From a bacterium (GTDB taxonomy: Bacteria > CBDUZB01 > JAGLHV01): DNA of 35,308 bases. The notes under the pieces are model-generated. The model saw only the letters and a program-made list of their open reading frames with translations. It made no database searches and was not told the DNA's origin. The position numbers and the translations under genes were made by a program. Location of the stretch: contig JAGLYT010000001.1 of assembly GCA_023132075.1 (NCBI GenBank), positions 1 through 35,308 on the forward strand. Reading direction: 5' to 3'. Position 1 is the first letter of the stretch. Each line of letters begins with the position of its first letter. This document shows positions 1 through 12,600 of this stretch, one piece after another.

Positions 1-1
1 A

Positions 2-613
2 TTGATTAAAAAACTCAGCGATAAAAATATTGTAGGAGACTTTCCTTCAGAGATGGCTGTTATCGAGGGGAAATTAGCAGTTATTGATGATGGAGTGAAG
101 ATTTCTAGTGATGCTTTTATCAGGATTATAGATCCTGAGATAGAAAAACCAATGAGTAAGGGTAAGTTAGTTAAGGAACTCAAAGAGTCGAATATTTTCG
201 GAATACGTTTCGCTCGTGACATTGGAGTTATCAATGGTTATCTTGCTCTTTCTAATTTTGCATCTCCTCTTGGTGCTGCTTCCATCAGTATTATTGACCC
301 TGAGATAGATAAACCAACGAGTCCGGGTAGGTTTATTAAGAATCTTGATAATATAGATTTGCAGTTATCAAAAGGGACTTTAGATATTACCGTAGTTGAT
401 GGGAACATTGCTGCTGTGAATTATTATGGCGATTTTATCAGTATTATTGATCCTGAGATAGACAGACCAAATAGTCCGGGTAGATTAGTTAATAAAATGG
501 ATGATGTGAGTTTGGGGTTGTCAAGAACTCGCAGTATTATTGTTACTCGCGGCGGCAAGCTTGTTGTTTATAATTCTGATAATAGTTCTCTTAGTGTTAT
601 TGAATTTGAGGAT
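2..613 (+). other. Beta-propeller 1, C-terminal four blades
   Basis: Residues 1-204. By alignment with the third block, blades 3 to 6 are visible: cores MAVIEGKLAVID, GVINGYLALSN, TVVDGNIAAVN and a closing RGGKLVVYN before IEFED. Blades 1 and 2 lie upstream of the window. The blades resemble YVTN/NHL-type propellers, which usually bind proteins or polymers at cell surfaces. No catalytic residue is visible. Confidence 0.75.
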
Positions 614-3600
614 ACGGTTAAGAAAGTTTCCAAAGATTATACGAAGGTAAAAGAAGCAAGAATTCTTCAGTTGCGTGGGGGGGATGAACCAGCGGTTTTT
701 TCAACAGTTCTTCCAAATGGTAATCTTGCTCTAATTAATAGCGAAGAAAATTGGATTAAAATAATTAGTGGCAGTTCTTCCTCAAAGTTTGATGATAACA
801 GTTTAGGATTAAATAAGCCTTTAGGTGCCACCGTGATTAATGGCAATCTTGCTATTTGTAACTCCGGAGATAACTCCATCAGTATTATTGATTCAGATAC
901 AGGTCAATTAGTTAAAAAAATCAAGGATAAGAGTTTAAGGTTAAAGGTTCCTTTTGGCACAACTGTCTTTGATGGAAAATTAGTTGTTTCGAATGCAGGA
1001 AATGGTTCTATCTGTATTATTGACCCTGATACAGAAAAATTAGTTAAAGAAATTAAATTGGGAAGGGGAGAGGTTTTTGGTATTGATGTCATTGATGGAA
1101 ATTTTGCGGTTTGTATTCCAAACGATAACGCTGTAATCATTGTTAATCCTGACACCGGCAAAATAATTGATGAATTTAATAATACTAGTCTGGGATTTTT
1201 GGATAGTAATAACTTAGCATTAAAATGGCCGTTTGACCTAACTGTGGTAGATGGAATAATCGCTGTTTCTAATCAAACCGATGATTCTATCAGTTTTATT
1301 GATCCGACAGTTAGGGGAGGCAGATTGATTGCAAAACATAAAGTTAAGGTACGTAAAGTTGATGTAGATGGTGATTCCTACGAAGTAAGAATGGAAGGGC
1401 CCATGGGCATTACTGGTGCCAATAATAATATCGTTGTTTGTGGTCGATATTTAGTTAGTATGATCGAATTTGAGGATAAGGTTAAGAAAGTTCCGGAAGA
1501 TTATACGAAGGTAAAAAAAGTAAGAATTTTTAAGGACGGTTTAAGGCTAAGTAATCCAGGTTCTTCAACAATTTTACCGGATGGCAATATCGCTATTTCT
1601 AACTATTGGAATCATTCCATCAGCATCATTAATCCTGATAGCGGAAAATTAATTAAGAATTTTAAGGTTGGAACATGGGGATTAAAACAAAACATTCGTA
1701 TTACTGCTATCAAAGGCTTCCTTGCTCTTTCCAGCCATATTGATCAGTCCATCACAATTATTGACCCTGAGATAGATAAACCAACGAGTCCGGGAAAATT
1801 GATTAAAAAACTCAGCGATAAAAGTATTGTAGGGGACTTTCCTTTAGAGATGGCCGTTATCGAAGGGAAATTAGCAGTTATTGATCTTGGTGGAGCGAAT
1901 AGACATACCTCTATTAAAATCATCGATCCTGAGATAGATAAACCAGCGAGTCAGGGAAAGTTAATTAAGGACCTCAAAGAAGAGAATATTTCTGGAATAT
2001 CTTTAGTTAGTTGTATGGATGTCATCGATGGTTATCTTGCTATTGCTGATTATGGAGTTTCTATTAGTGATGATGGTTTCATCGGTATTATTGATCCTGA
2101 GATAGACAAACCCGCGAGTCCGGGTAGGTTAATTAAGAATATTAATAAGAGACATGTAGGCTTAATAGATGGGACTAGAGATATTACCGTTATTAATGGC
2201 AACATTGCTAATACAAATTATCGTAATAACTCTATTAGCTTTATTGATCCTGAGCTAGACAGACCAGATAGTCCAGGTAGATTAGTTAATGAGTTTAATG
2301 ATGATAGATTTGGGTCTAACGACATTGTTGCTGCTACTCATAGCGGTAAGCTTGTTGTTTGTGATTTTGATAATAATTCCCCCCTTACTGTTATTGAATT
2401 TGAGGATGTGGAGGGTAAACGAGGAAGGGTTTTCAAAGAAAAATCAAAAATCATTAAGCACCGAATTAAAAAAGCTCAGGATTTTATAAAAGAAAACAGT
2501 CTGTTTTTTAATGACCATCCGGAACTTCGTAAAAATTATTTATCTAATTTGTTTTATTTGCCCGAAGATTTAAAAAATATTGAGCAAGAAGAAATAAATG
2601 TTTTTATGGCTTTTCTGGATTATAATTTACTAAATCTTCTTGATGAGGCTGCGGTTGAAAAACTTCACAGTCAAATAGCAGAAAGAAATGTGAGGGATTT
2701 AAAGAGGTTCTTTTCCTTATTTGCTAAAATAAATACAAGTTTTTTAAATCAAGCATCTTTTATTGAGTTATTCGAAAGATGGAATAAGTTATTTATCCGT
2801 ATGAATAATTCTAAAATGGAAGAAGCATCGGATATTTTTTATAAGTCACTTGATTCGTATAGTAATTTTTTAACCCCAGAGTTTAAACCGGATGAAATTG
2901 AGGAAGATTTCCTGAAGTTGAGTTTATTATATTTAAGGGGAGATATTAAGGACATTCTTGATATTGAAAAGCAGGTGGTTATCAAGGGTGAGGTTGTTTG
3001 TGAATTAAAAAATGTGCCTTTAGCTCAGATTAATATTGTTTTCAATAAATTTCCTGATAAAACTAAGGAGTTAAGTCAGCTTAAAGATTACCAGGAGCTT
3101 TTAGATAAGGGTAAAGATGAGGATTTAGAAGATGCGGATGGAGATATTCAGAAGTCTATTTATGGACAGGATAAATCAGAAAATCTTTGCATACGGGAAA
3201 ATGTACAGAATGCCCGTAATGCCATTATAATAGAGCGACAGGCGTGGGCATTGCTTAAAAAGTATTATGAACAAAACAAAAAGGATTTTTCGGTAGATGA
3301 AAACAAATTAGATCGTTTTCTTTTTCAGGAAGAAGTTGAAGTTAAAGATAATGCCCGGGAGCATTTAAAACGAAGGATTTTTATTTTAGATAATATAGTA
3401 AAGGGATTATTAAAAAAATCAACTCAATCGCGAGGGAAGATTATAGGAAATCTCTTAAAAGAACTTGAAAAGGCACAAATTGAGATACGTAACTATATTC
3501 CTGAAGGGACAAACGAGTGGGTATTTAGTGTAGAAGATCCGGTGGGGATGGAACTTCCTACGATGACGGGTCCTTTATTGGTAATAGACGAAACAACCAA

Positions 3601-6600
3601 TTTGGGTAGTGCTATATCAGAAGGTATTTTTGGGCTTGGATTTTATACGAATTTTGCTGATTTTGATGAAGTAAAGGTTACTACAGGAGTAGGTGACGGC
3701 AAATTTTTTAAACTTACTATTAAAAAAGATAATGACGGCCGGTTAGTAATAACAAGTTTTAAACAATGTAATGGTGATTACAAAGGGACGAGGGTTGAAC
3801 GGGTCAAACATTTTCTTGAAGGTCAGATGCCGGACATTGATGCCATATTTGTTGATTATAGTATTTACCGTTATGTTGCTGCTATCCGGGATGTAAATAT
3901 TATTTATAAGGGTAAAATAATTAATGAAAATTTAAATCTTTTAGGAGAAGTTACTACTCTCTATGGAACAATTAAACTTTATGAAAACGATTCTAAGTAC
4001 CAGCGATTGACCCGAAGTTTTCTTTATGTGGAATATCCCAAATCAGAAGAATATTTCGCTCTTGTACCTGCGCACTTTTTAGAGATTATTTGTCAAAGAG
4101 GATTTACCATAGATTTGCCTCGCGGAATATCTTTAATTATATCCCGTCTTACCATTGATTATAAAGAGAAATATCTACCTATAGTTCAGCAGGCGGTAGC
4201 TGGAGCCTGTTTACAGGCAATAGTAAAATTGTATTATGAAGGAGGAGTTTTTCCACCGGGTTTATCCGAGGATTACTTTAGAGATGAGTATAATTTGGAT
4301 GGAAGAGGTGTTTTTGAAGGGGTTGGAGAAGATGCTGAAAATATCAATGAAAGCCGTATTGACGAGGTTGAATTTAGCCATTATATAATTGATGATAAAG
4401 AGGATAGCGATAAGGATAAAGAAATTAAAAATCGTTCTCTTAAATATCTAATTACCTTAATTGAAATAAAAGATAAAGATGGTGAAAAATTTTCGTTAAG
4501 AGGGAAGAAAGAAGAAATGTTTAAGGTTTTGAGAGAAGGGATGGAAGATCCCCAAAAGATTATAAAAGAACTTAATTTGGAAGATAGTTCCATTGGGTTT
4601 AGAACATACATTGAAAAAAATATTGAAGCAATAAGTGACAATATTGTTACAGAAAAGAATCTCAGAAAAGATTACACTCAAGAAGAAGTTGAAAACTCAA
4701 AGCCGATGAGAGATTTTAAGATGTTTACCGAGATTTTACTAAAATATATGGGTAAGGGACACATTAAAGTCAATTTTTATGAAAAGAGGGAAAAAAGATT
4801 AGCTGATTTTGAACCAAATTTAATTATTTGGAATCTTTATCATGTGAGAACATACATAGAAGAATTACAGAAAATAATTAACAAAGAAAAGGATGATGAC
4901 CCTGAAGCTCTATATCGTTTCTTCCGGAAAATATTGGATGATGTTACCCATGAGAGTGTACATTTTTATGATAAAGGTAAAGCATCTCATGAAAGTGCTG
5001 AAGAATTGGTTGGTTTGTTTGCCTGGATGCAAAAAAAACTAATTCGCGATTATGTAAGGGGTGAAAAAAACTGGGATGCTGTAATTAAGGAGTTGAAAGA
5101 GAAGACCGGGCAAGAATTTCAGGATGAAATGGATAGAGAAGCAAGAGGGATAGATGCGGAAGGAGAAACAAGTTTAGTAGAACACAAGGGAGCTGTAAGT
5201 ACCCCTGTTATGGTTTTAGGTGTATTAGGGTTATTTGTTAGTATATATGCCGTTGTCTTAGGTTCATTGTGGGGAATATGGATATTAGGTTTAGAAGTAG
5301 GGATATTATTATTAAGATGGATAATAAAATCAGGAGGAACAAGGGCTGGTCCTGATATAAGTTTTGAAGGTGAAGAAGGAGAAATTAGTAAAGACAATGT
5401 AAGTTTCTTAAAGCATTTAGGTGTCATTAATCCAAATTCACGAAGAAATAACCCGTTTAAAAAATTTCTAAGAATCGATCCAAAAGAAATAAAGAGTCGT
5501 TTAATAATAGAAGAAATACTCGCCATAAAAGTAGAACAAACCACTAAAAAAGCAAAAATTCCGCATAATATTGAAACATATAAGCAAAATTTACTATTCG
5601 TAACCAAATGGCTAAAAGCGATAGGTTTAGAAGAATTGGATGCTGATTATTTTACTAATTATTTATTTATGAAACAGGATAAGCTGAATAAAGCAGGACC
5701 CATTTATAATTTGTGTAATGAAGCAGCAAATATTTACGAGGTTATTAGCGGTGAGAGGGTTAGGATACCGGCAAAAACAGAAATAAGTAATATTTTATCA
5801 CAAGAGAAAAAAGCAGAATACCGCAGGCAAAATATCGCAGTTATAAAAACATTGTTAAGCAGATACAGAAAATTAAGATTGATTGAACAAGAAATAAAAA
5901 TTAAGTTTAGTCACTTTATTATTAATATGCATCCTAAAGGATTGATAAGCAATGCAAAGATTAGACTTCAACTATATCAGCTAGAGCAATTATATAAAAC
6001 AATTGAATCAAGGAAAAAGAAGAGTTTTATAGAGAAGATATTATCTATATTTTCTTTTAAATCCAAAAAAGAAGAGGCGACGGAAGTTAAATCTAACTTT
6101 TCCAGAGATAAATTATTAAAAATAATATCAAAACAGATCAGGTTAGAAAAGAAGATGAGGCTCATACCGGTTATTCCTTCCGTTACTGTAAAACGCAAAT
6201 CTGTTATAGGCTATTTATTCAGCCTAAGTATAGTTGGATTATTGTTTGGCAGTATATTTTCTGCTTTACCGATTGCATTGGGAGAAAAAATGCAGGATGT
6301 AATACCGGCAAAGACGATAGATAAAGATGGCAAAGTGATAATAAAAACAAAAGAAGATATGGAAAAGATAGTTGGGGAAGATATCGAGATGCTTTCTTTA
6401 GAAAACATTTCTGTGTTTAGCCCACAGGAAGATGCAAATGTTAGCTGGTATTTAGAGCAGACAGAAGAAATAGATAATGATTTGCAATTATTGATAGTAG
6501 GAAACAATTTTGATTTAATAGAAAACCTGCAAAATGAGAAATTCAGGAATAATTTAGATAAGTACATAATACCTTGTTTGTCGGGATTGGATAAAGAAGT

Positions 6601-9600
6601 ACAGATTTATGTAATTGATAATCTAAAATTGTCTAATTGGGTTAAGAGCAAGAATATAGAAGTATTAAGCAATGAAACAATCCCTTCTATAAAAGAAGAT
6701 AAAGGAAAGATTATTTTACCGGAAGAGTGGGTAGCAACATTGGGAGAAGGTGTAGATGAAAGCAATTTCTTAGAGAAAGCAGCTAAAGAAAAAGAAATTA
6801 CCAAAAAACAAGGACTTTTTAAAGGAGATTTTGCAACTCTGACTAATAAGTTAAAAGGATTAATTGATGAAATAGTAAATAAAAATGCTTTTGTTGCCTC
6901 AGCTGCTTCGGCAGAAGGGGTTTATATTGAAGTAATTGTGAATGCAACGATTGAAGATAGTATTAATGCTTCATTAGCTCAATACAAAACTGATTTGGAA
7001 AATGAAGGATATATAGTTACTATTGTTAATGATAATAATCTTAAGACTCCACAGCAAGTAAGGGAATATCTAATAGAAAGATATAATGCCGGGAAATTAA
7101 ACGGAGCTGTATTTGTAGGAGATTTACCAATTGCAGAAGCTATCCTGGTAAATGTTGCGGATACTTATGATTTAACTGAGCTTTTGGATTTCAGAGATGA
7201 GATAAATGAGTTAATTGAACAATATGAAGGAAATTATATCCAGGATGTTGAAGAATATATAGAATTATTTAGAAAATTCTATTTTTATCAACAAACTTTA
7301 ACTGAGGAAGAATGGACATCAATGGATTCATTAAATATGAAAATAGATGTTATTTTGGATAAAGAAAATGATTTTGAAGAAACTTTAATCAGGGAAGTTA
7401 GAAGTGGTGAGATTAAGGCATTTTTAGACGAAGGCAATGAGTTTGAAGATTTATTTCCCAAATCTTATTCTGAAGAAAAGAAAAAAGAGCTAATTGTGTC
7501 GATACAAACTAATTATTATGAATCATTTCCTTTTGATTTTTATTTTATGGATCTGAATAGAAAATGGGAAGATGTGGATAATGATGGTGTAATTAATATT
7601 TTACCCGGGGAAAGTAAAATTAATGATTTGGAAATATATATAGGCAGAATAGATGGTAAACCTTTTGCGTATGATGAAGTGAATGGTGAGTTTGTTTTTA
7701 ATCTTACTAAGGAAGCAGAAATATTAAAATATTATTTTAAGAAAAATAATGACTGGCGAACCGGTAATTTTTCTGCTTGGATGACTGATGCTCCTTATGA
7801 CAACAGCTCTTTGGTTTTTATAGATAATGAATTTGTGGAACAGCTTGGAAGAGGGTATAGATATAGAACTGGTTTAACTTTTGATAATAAGACCTTTATT
7901 AGTAATCCTGATCAAATGACTGCTCAGAGTTATTTAGAGTATCTTAAAAAATATTATTTATGGGTATTTTTAACTAGTCATTCAACTCCAACAACACATA
8001 GTTTTTTTAATATAAGCAGTTTAAATAACGAAAATTTTAGTAGCTGGGAAATAACTAATGCTAAACCACCTTTTTATTGGTTGGCTGCTTGTTCAGCTGC
8101 TGATTATAGAAAAATAAATTATATTGCCGGTTATTACCTTTTTGCAGAAAATAACATGGGATTAGTAGCTATGGGCAGTACCAGAGTCACAAATATAGAT
8201 GTAGCTACTTCGGATGGTTTTCATGAAAGCTTAGAAAGAGAAGATAATTTTGGAGAAGCACTTCAAAATTGGGTGGAAATTAGGGGAAGTATAGAAAATC
8301 CTGATAGGGCAGGATGGACCATTGTCGGAGATCCTACTTTAAAGCCGTTTCCTTCGGCAAATGAGACAACCTTTTTTAATCTTTTACCTAATTATGTTCC
8401 TTTTGTTGATTCTTTAAGAGGGAATTTGTCTTTTGACCAAGATTGTAATACTACTTTCCATTCCAAACCTGCTTCAATGAAAATTGAATATAAACCGGAA
8501 ATTCATAAAGATGTGCAGGAAGTAGAACCAAATCCGGAATCTATTGTATGGATCAATTATGATAGCTATAATTTAAACGGAGCGACAAAATTAACCTTTT
8601 GGGCAAAGGGGGAAAAAGGAGGAGAGCGTGCTTATTTTGGGATGGGGGATATAGACTCTGGTGATTCGTCTGAAATAAGTACAAATTTTATTAAACTTAC
8701 TAATGAGTGGCAAAAGCATACAATTGATTTAGAAGGCAAAGATTTAAGTAAAATTGAAATGGGTTTTTATCTTATAGTTTTTAACGATGAAAACCCTGAA
8801 GGTTGTGTGTTTTATTTGGATGATATCAAATACGAAAAAGACCCTGAAGTAGAAAAAGAAAAAAGCATTCCCGGATTGGGTGTTTTAGGTCCCCTTTTTG
8901 CATTGTTTTTTGGGAGATATATGCGTAATATTTTTAAGAGAAGACAAAAGATGCCAAAAATAAAAATTGCTCACTGGCGAGCGGCAGAATTAAATAAAGA
9001 TAATAAGCATTGTGGATATTTGAGTAAAACGATAGATAGTAAGAAATTTTTTTCTGAAAGTATGGAGCGAGAAGGAAAGGTTGTTAGGGGGATAAAGAAG
9101 GAAATTAATAAGTTACCAAAAGATAAGAAGACAGAGATTAATATTGATATGTCAGGTAAAAAAATTACATTAATCTTAACTAATGAGGATATTAAATTTT
9201 TGGAAGGAGAAAAAATAAATATTACTGCTTCTGAGGGGAATCTTCTGAGTCTTCTAAGCAAAGCATTAGCTCTGGAGAAAGAGGTTTATAAAAATACGGA
9301 TTATAATAAATTAAATGAAAAAATTATATTATCCTTGCTTGACCGGTCCCGCCATTTATCAGAAGATTGTTATAAGAACAGCTTTATAGGAATAAATAAA
9401 TCTATTCTTGAAATAAAAAATGAAAAAATAAGAAATATAGTTTTTATAATAGCTTTTATGCATGAGTTAAGGCATGAAGCAACCGGAAAAAATGATGATG
9501 TTTTTAAAGAAGAACAATTAGAAAAAGATGTTGTTCTTACCCTTAATCTGTTAAAAGAAGAAAATATTTTATTAAATGATTTTATTGGAGCGTTGGAACC

Positions 9601-12600
9601 GTTGATAAAAAAATCAGAGTATTTAAGCTTTTTAAATGACCTTCTTCCCGAATTTAAAAAATATAAAAGAGAACGAATTATAAAAAACACAGATACTTTT
9701 AATAAGGAAAAAATTATCAAAATAATAAAAGGGATAGAAAATACTATAAATGAAAATCCTTATGTTAGTTTTACCGTTGGTGGTAAAGAATTAACAGTGA
9801 AATTAAAAAAAGATAAGTGGAGAATACTGGAGAGATTTATTGAACGTTTTGTTTTCCCATCAATGGATGATGTAAACGATTTCCCGGAATTATTACAGAT
9901 TAAGAGTGATGAATTGCGGCCGGATGTATATATGCCTGATGATGGATCTTTTGGAACAATATTTTTAAAAGTAATGATAGTATCTAAAGTCCCTGTATTG
10001 ATGTTCGTAGAAATTCAATCAACCCCGAAATTTAGAATAATGAAACCTGTAAGTAAAAGGAAGGAATACAGTGTGTGGAAGATAAAAGTGATTGAAAAAT
10101 TTATCAAAGCTGCAGAGGAGCAAGGTGTCAAGACTTTTTATGCTTCAACGACTAAAGTAGTAAAAGATTATTATAAAGGTAAAGGATGGATTAGTAACGA
10201 TAATCTAAAGAATGATTATAACCGCGTATTTAATAAAGATAAAAATTGGAATAAAAAAGAAGTTTATGTCTTTGATCATTTTGATGATGAGATAATGAAA
10301 AGAATGGAAGTATGGTCTTATCAGGACATGAAAGAAGAAAAAATTGTTCCTGGCCACAAAGAGATTAGTATTTTTTCAGCAATGACTATAGGCAGTATAA
10401 TAGCATCATTTACCGGTTTTATCCCTGTTGTCAGTGCGGCACCGGAGGTGGCTACGGCTGGTTTTGGGATATCGTTGTTAGGAATGAATTTATCGGGGAT
10501 ATTTGCTGTTTTTATGTTAACATTGATGCCTTTTATGTCTTTTATTTCAATAAGAGCGCGGCAGGCAGTAGAATTAGATAAAGATGTTTTTGAAAGAGAT
10601 AAAAGAAAAATAAGGGGAAAAGTATTAGAGGAGATGCCAAATATAAAAACATTATATTCGCGATTCAATACTCTTGCTGAACCGGAAAAAGAACTTTTAA
10701 GAAAAGAATTCTATAAAATTGGTAGTGGACACTTTACTTTGTGGAGATTAACTAAACAAACAAATAAAAATTTAAGTCCTTATTTTCATGGCAGTTATAA
10801 AGATGCTTTAATAGTTAGTTTTCCGAATCTTGATTTAGAAAGATTAGGATTTGGCTATGAATGGGATACTAAAGAAAAAGGAATAGCGAGTGTCCAATAT
10901 GCCATAAGAAAAGAAAGGCCGGATTTATGGGATAAATGCCAGCGATTTGATAATCTTCTTGAAGCAGAAAAAGAAATTTTAAGACAGAAATTCTATAGAA
11001 TTACTACTGCACATTTTATTGTGTGGAAAATAAACAGCGCAAAGAACCAAAGTATTACTCCTTATTTTACTGGGAGATATTTAGATGCTTTGATAATCAG
11101 CTTCCCGAAACTCGGGTTAACGGTGGCTGAAAAAGAAGAATATATGAAAAAATATCCAAAGGAGAAGAAATTTACTTGGAAAGATAAAGGAGAAGGTATA
11201 TTTAATATTCGGCGTACTATTCAAAAACAAAGGCCGGATTTATGGAGAGGATATCAGCAATTTAATATTCTTACTGAACGAGAAAAAGAACTTTTAAGAT
11301 GGATGTTCTATAAAATTAGTAGCGGACATTTTGCCATATGGGGATTAAGAACAGCAATTAATAAGAAAACAAATACTTATTTTCATAGGAGTTATAAAAA
11401 TGCTTTAATAATCAGCTTCCCGGAACTTGAATTAGAAAGATTAGGATTTTTTGGCTATGATTGGACTACTAAAGAAAAAGGAATAGAGAGTATCCAGTAT
11501 GCCATAAGAAAAGAAAGACCTGATTTATGGAAGGTATACGAGAAATTAGGTAGTCTTACTGAACCAGAAAAAGAACTTTTGAAAAATAAATTTTATGAAA
11601 TCACCTATGCACATTTTGATCTATGGGAAATACACGGAGCAAAAGAAATAGAAATAGCACCTTATTTTAATGGCAGTTATAAAGATGCTTTAATAATTAG
11701 TTTTCCGAATCTTGATTTAGAAAGATACGGCTTTGGCTATGATTGGACTACTAAAGAAAAAGGAATAGAGAGTGTCCAATATGCCATAAGAAAAGAAAGA
11801 CCTGATTTGTGGGAGCAATACGAGAGGTTACATAGTCTTAGAGAACCAAAAAAAGAACTTTTAAGAAAAGAATTCTATGAAATTAGTCCCGGACAGCTTA
11901 AGATATGGCAAGTAGGGGGAGCAATGAATAAAAGAGTAGCTCGTTATTTTAATGGTAATTATATGGATGCTTTAATAATCAGCTTTCGGAAACTTGGGTT
12001 AGAAAGGGAAGGGTTTAACCGTAAGCTTATTTCAGGAGTACTAACTAAAAGAGAAAATGAATTATTTGAAGCAAGGAGAGAAGAAATAATCAATGACCCA
12101 ATGGGTCCTTTTGGCATTTTTGGGGATGAGGAAGCACGGCAATTTACTCATGATTTAATAGCCTTTTATTATAAAAAAAGAGGAATAGATGAAAGAATAA
12201 TTGATGATATAATGGATGAAATAGATGAAAATATTTCTGATTCCGAATCTGTTGTTGCAGGAATTTATGAAAACATAAATCTGGATGAAATTGTAAAAGA
12301 ATATAATAGTGACGATTATAGATTGAAAGAAGATCCGGAATTAAAAATAGAGATAGTAGGTAAAGATGTAGATGTAGAAAGGCCTATAGTAGTAGATGTT
12401 GGCTGTGGAAAAAATAATTTGTTGCCTGTTATTGTGAAGAAAAATCCAGGTATAGAAAAAGCTATTGGTACGGATGAAATAGATTATCATATAGAATCAG
12501 AAGATAATAGAGTAGAGTTTAGAAAACAACCTACACCATCTAAAATTCCTGTTGAAAATGGTGAGGCAGATAGAGTGATAATGTCTCTTGTATTACATCA

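Larger units (their letters stand above)
2..2407 (+). repeat. Beta-propeller blade repeats in three blocks
   Basis: The strand pattern V-x-DG-x-LA-x-x-N ... SISIIDPEIDKP recurs about every 45-55 residues. Each block closes with an IEFED motif (596-613, 1460-1477, 2390-2407), so block periods are 288 and 310 codons. Bases 1-90 match bases 1798-1887 with only a handful of substitutions, a shift of exactly 599 codons, showing recent in-frame duplication or gene conversion between the first and third blocks. The phrase coding for IIDPEIDKPTSPG is nearly identical at about 291 and 1758. Confidence 0.9.

Noticed and set aside
2289-2489. Plus-strand frame of 66 codons with a hydrophobic start
   Set aside because: It is in another frame over the last propeller blades. 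The overlapping frame shows clear blade repeats and continues in both directions, so this is a shadow.
5119-5607. Minus-strand open frame of 162 codons
   Set aside because: Opposite membrane cassette 1 and the following helical region. The product is Ser/Ile/Pro-rich without motif, a shadow of the coding strand. The same applies to 20053-20496, 32002-32457, 6211-6567 and 33481-33825.
10640-12030. Direct repeats considered as a CRISPR array or tandem non-coding repeat
   Set aside because: Units are about 280-315 bases, diverged mainly at synonymous or conservative positions, without spacers of constant length, and they encode a conserved protein repeat.
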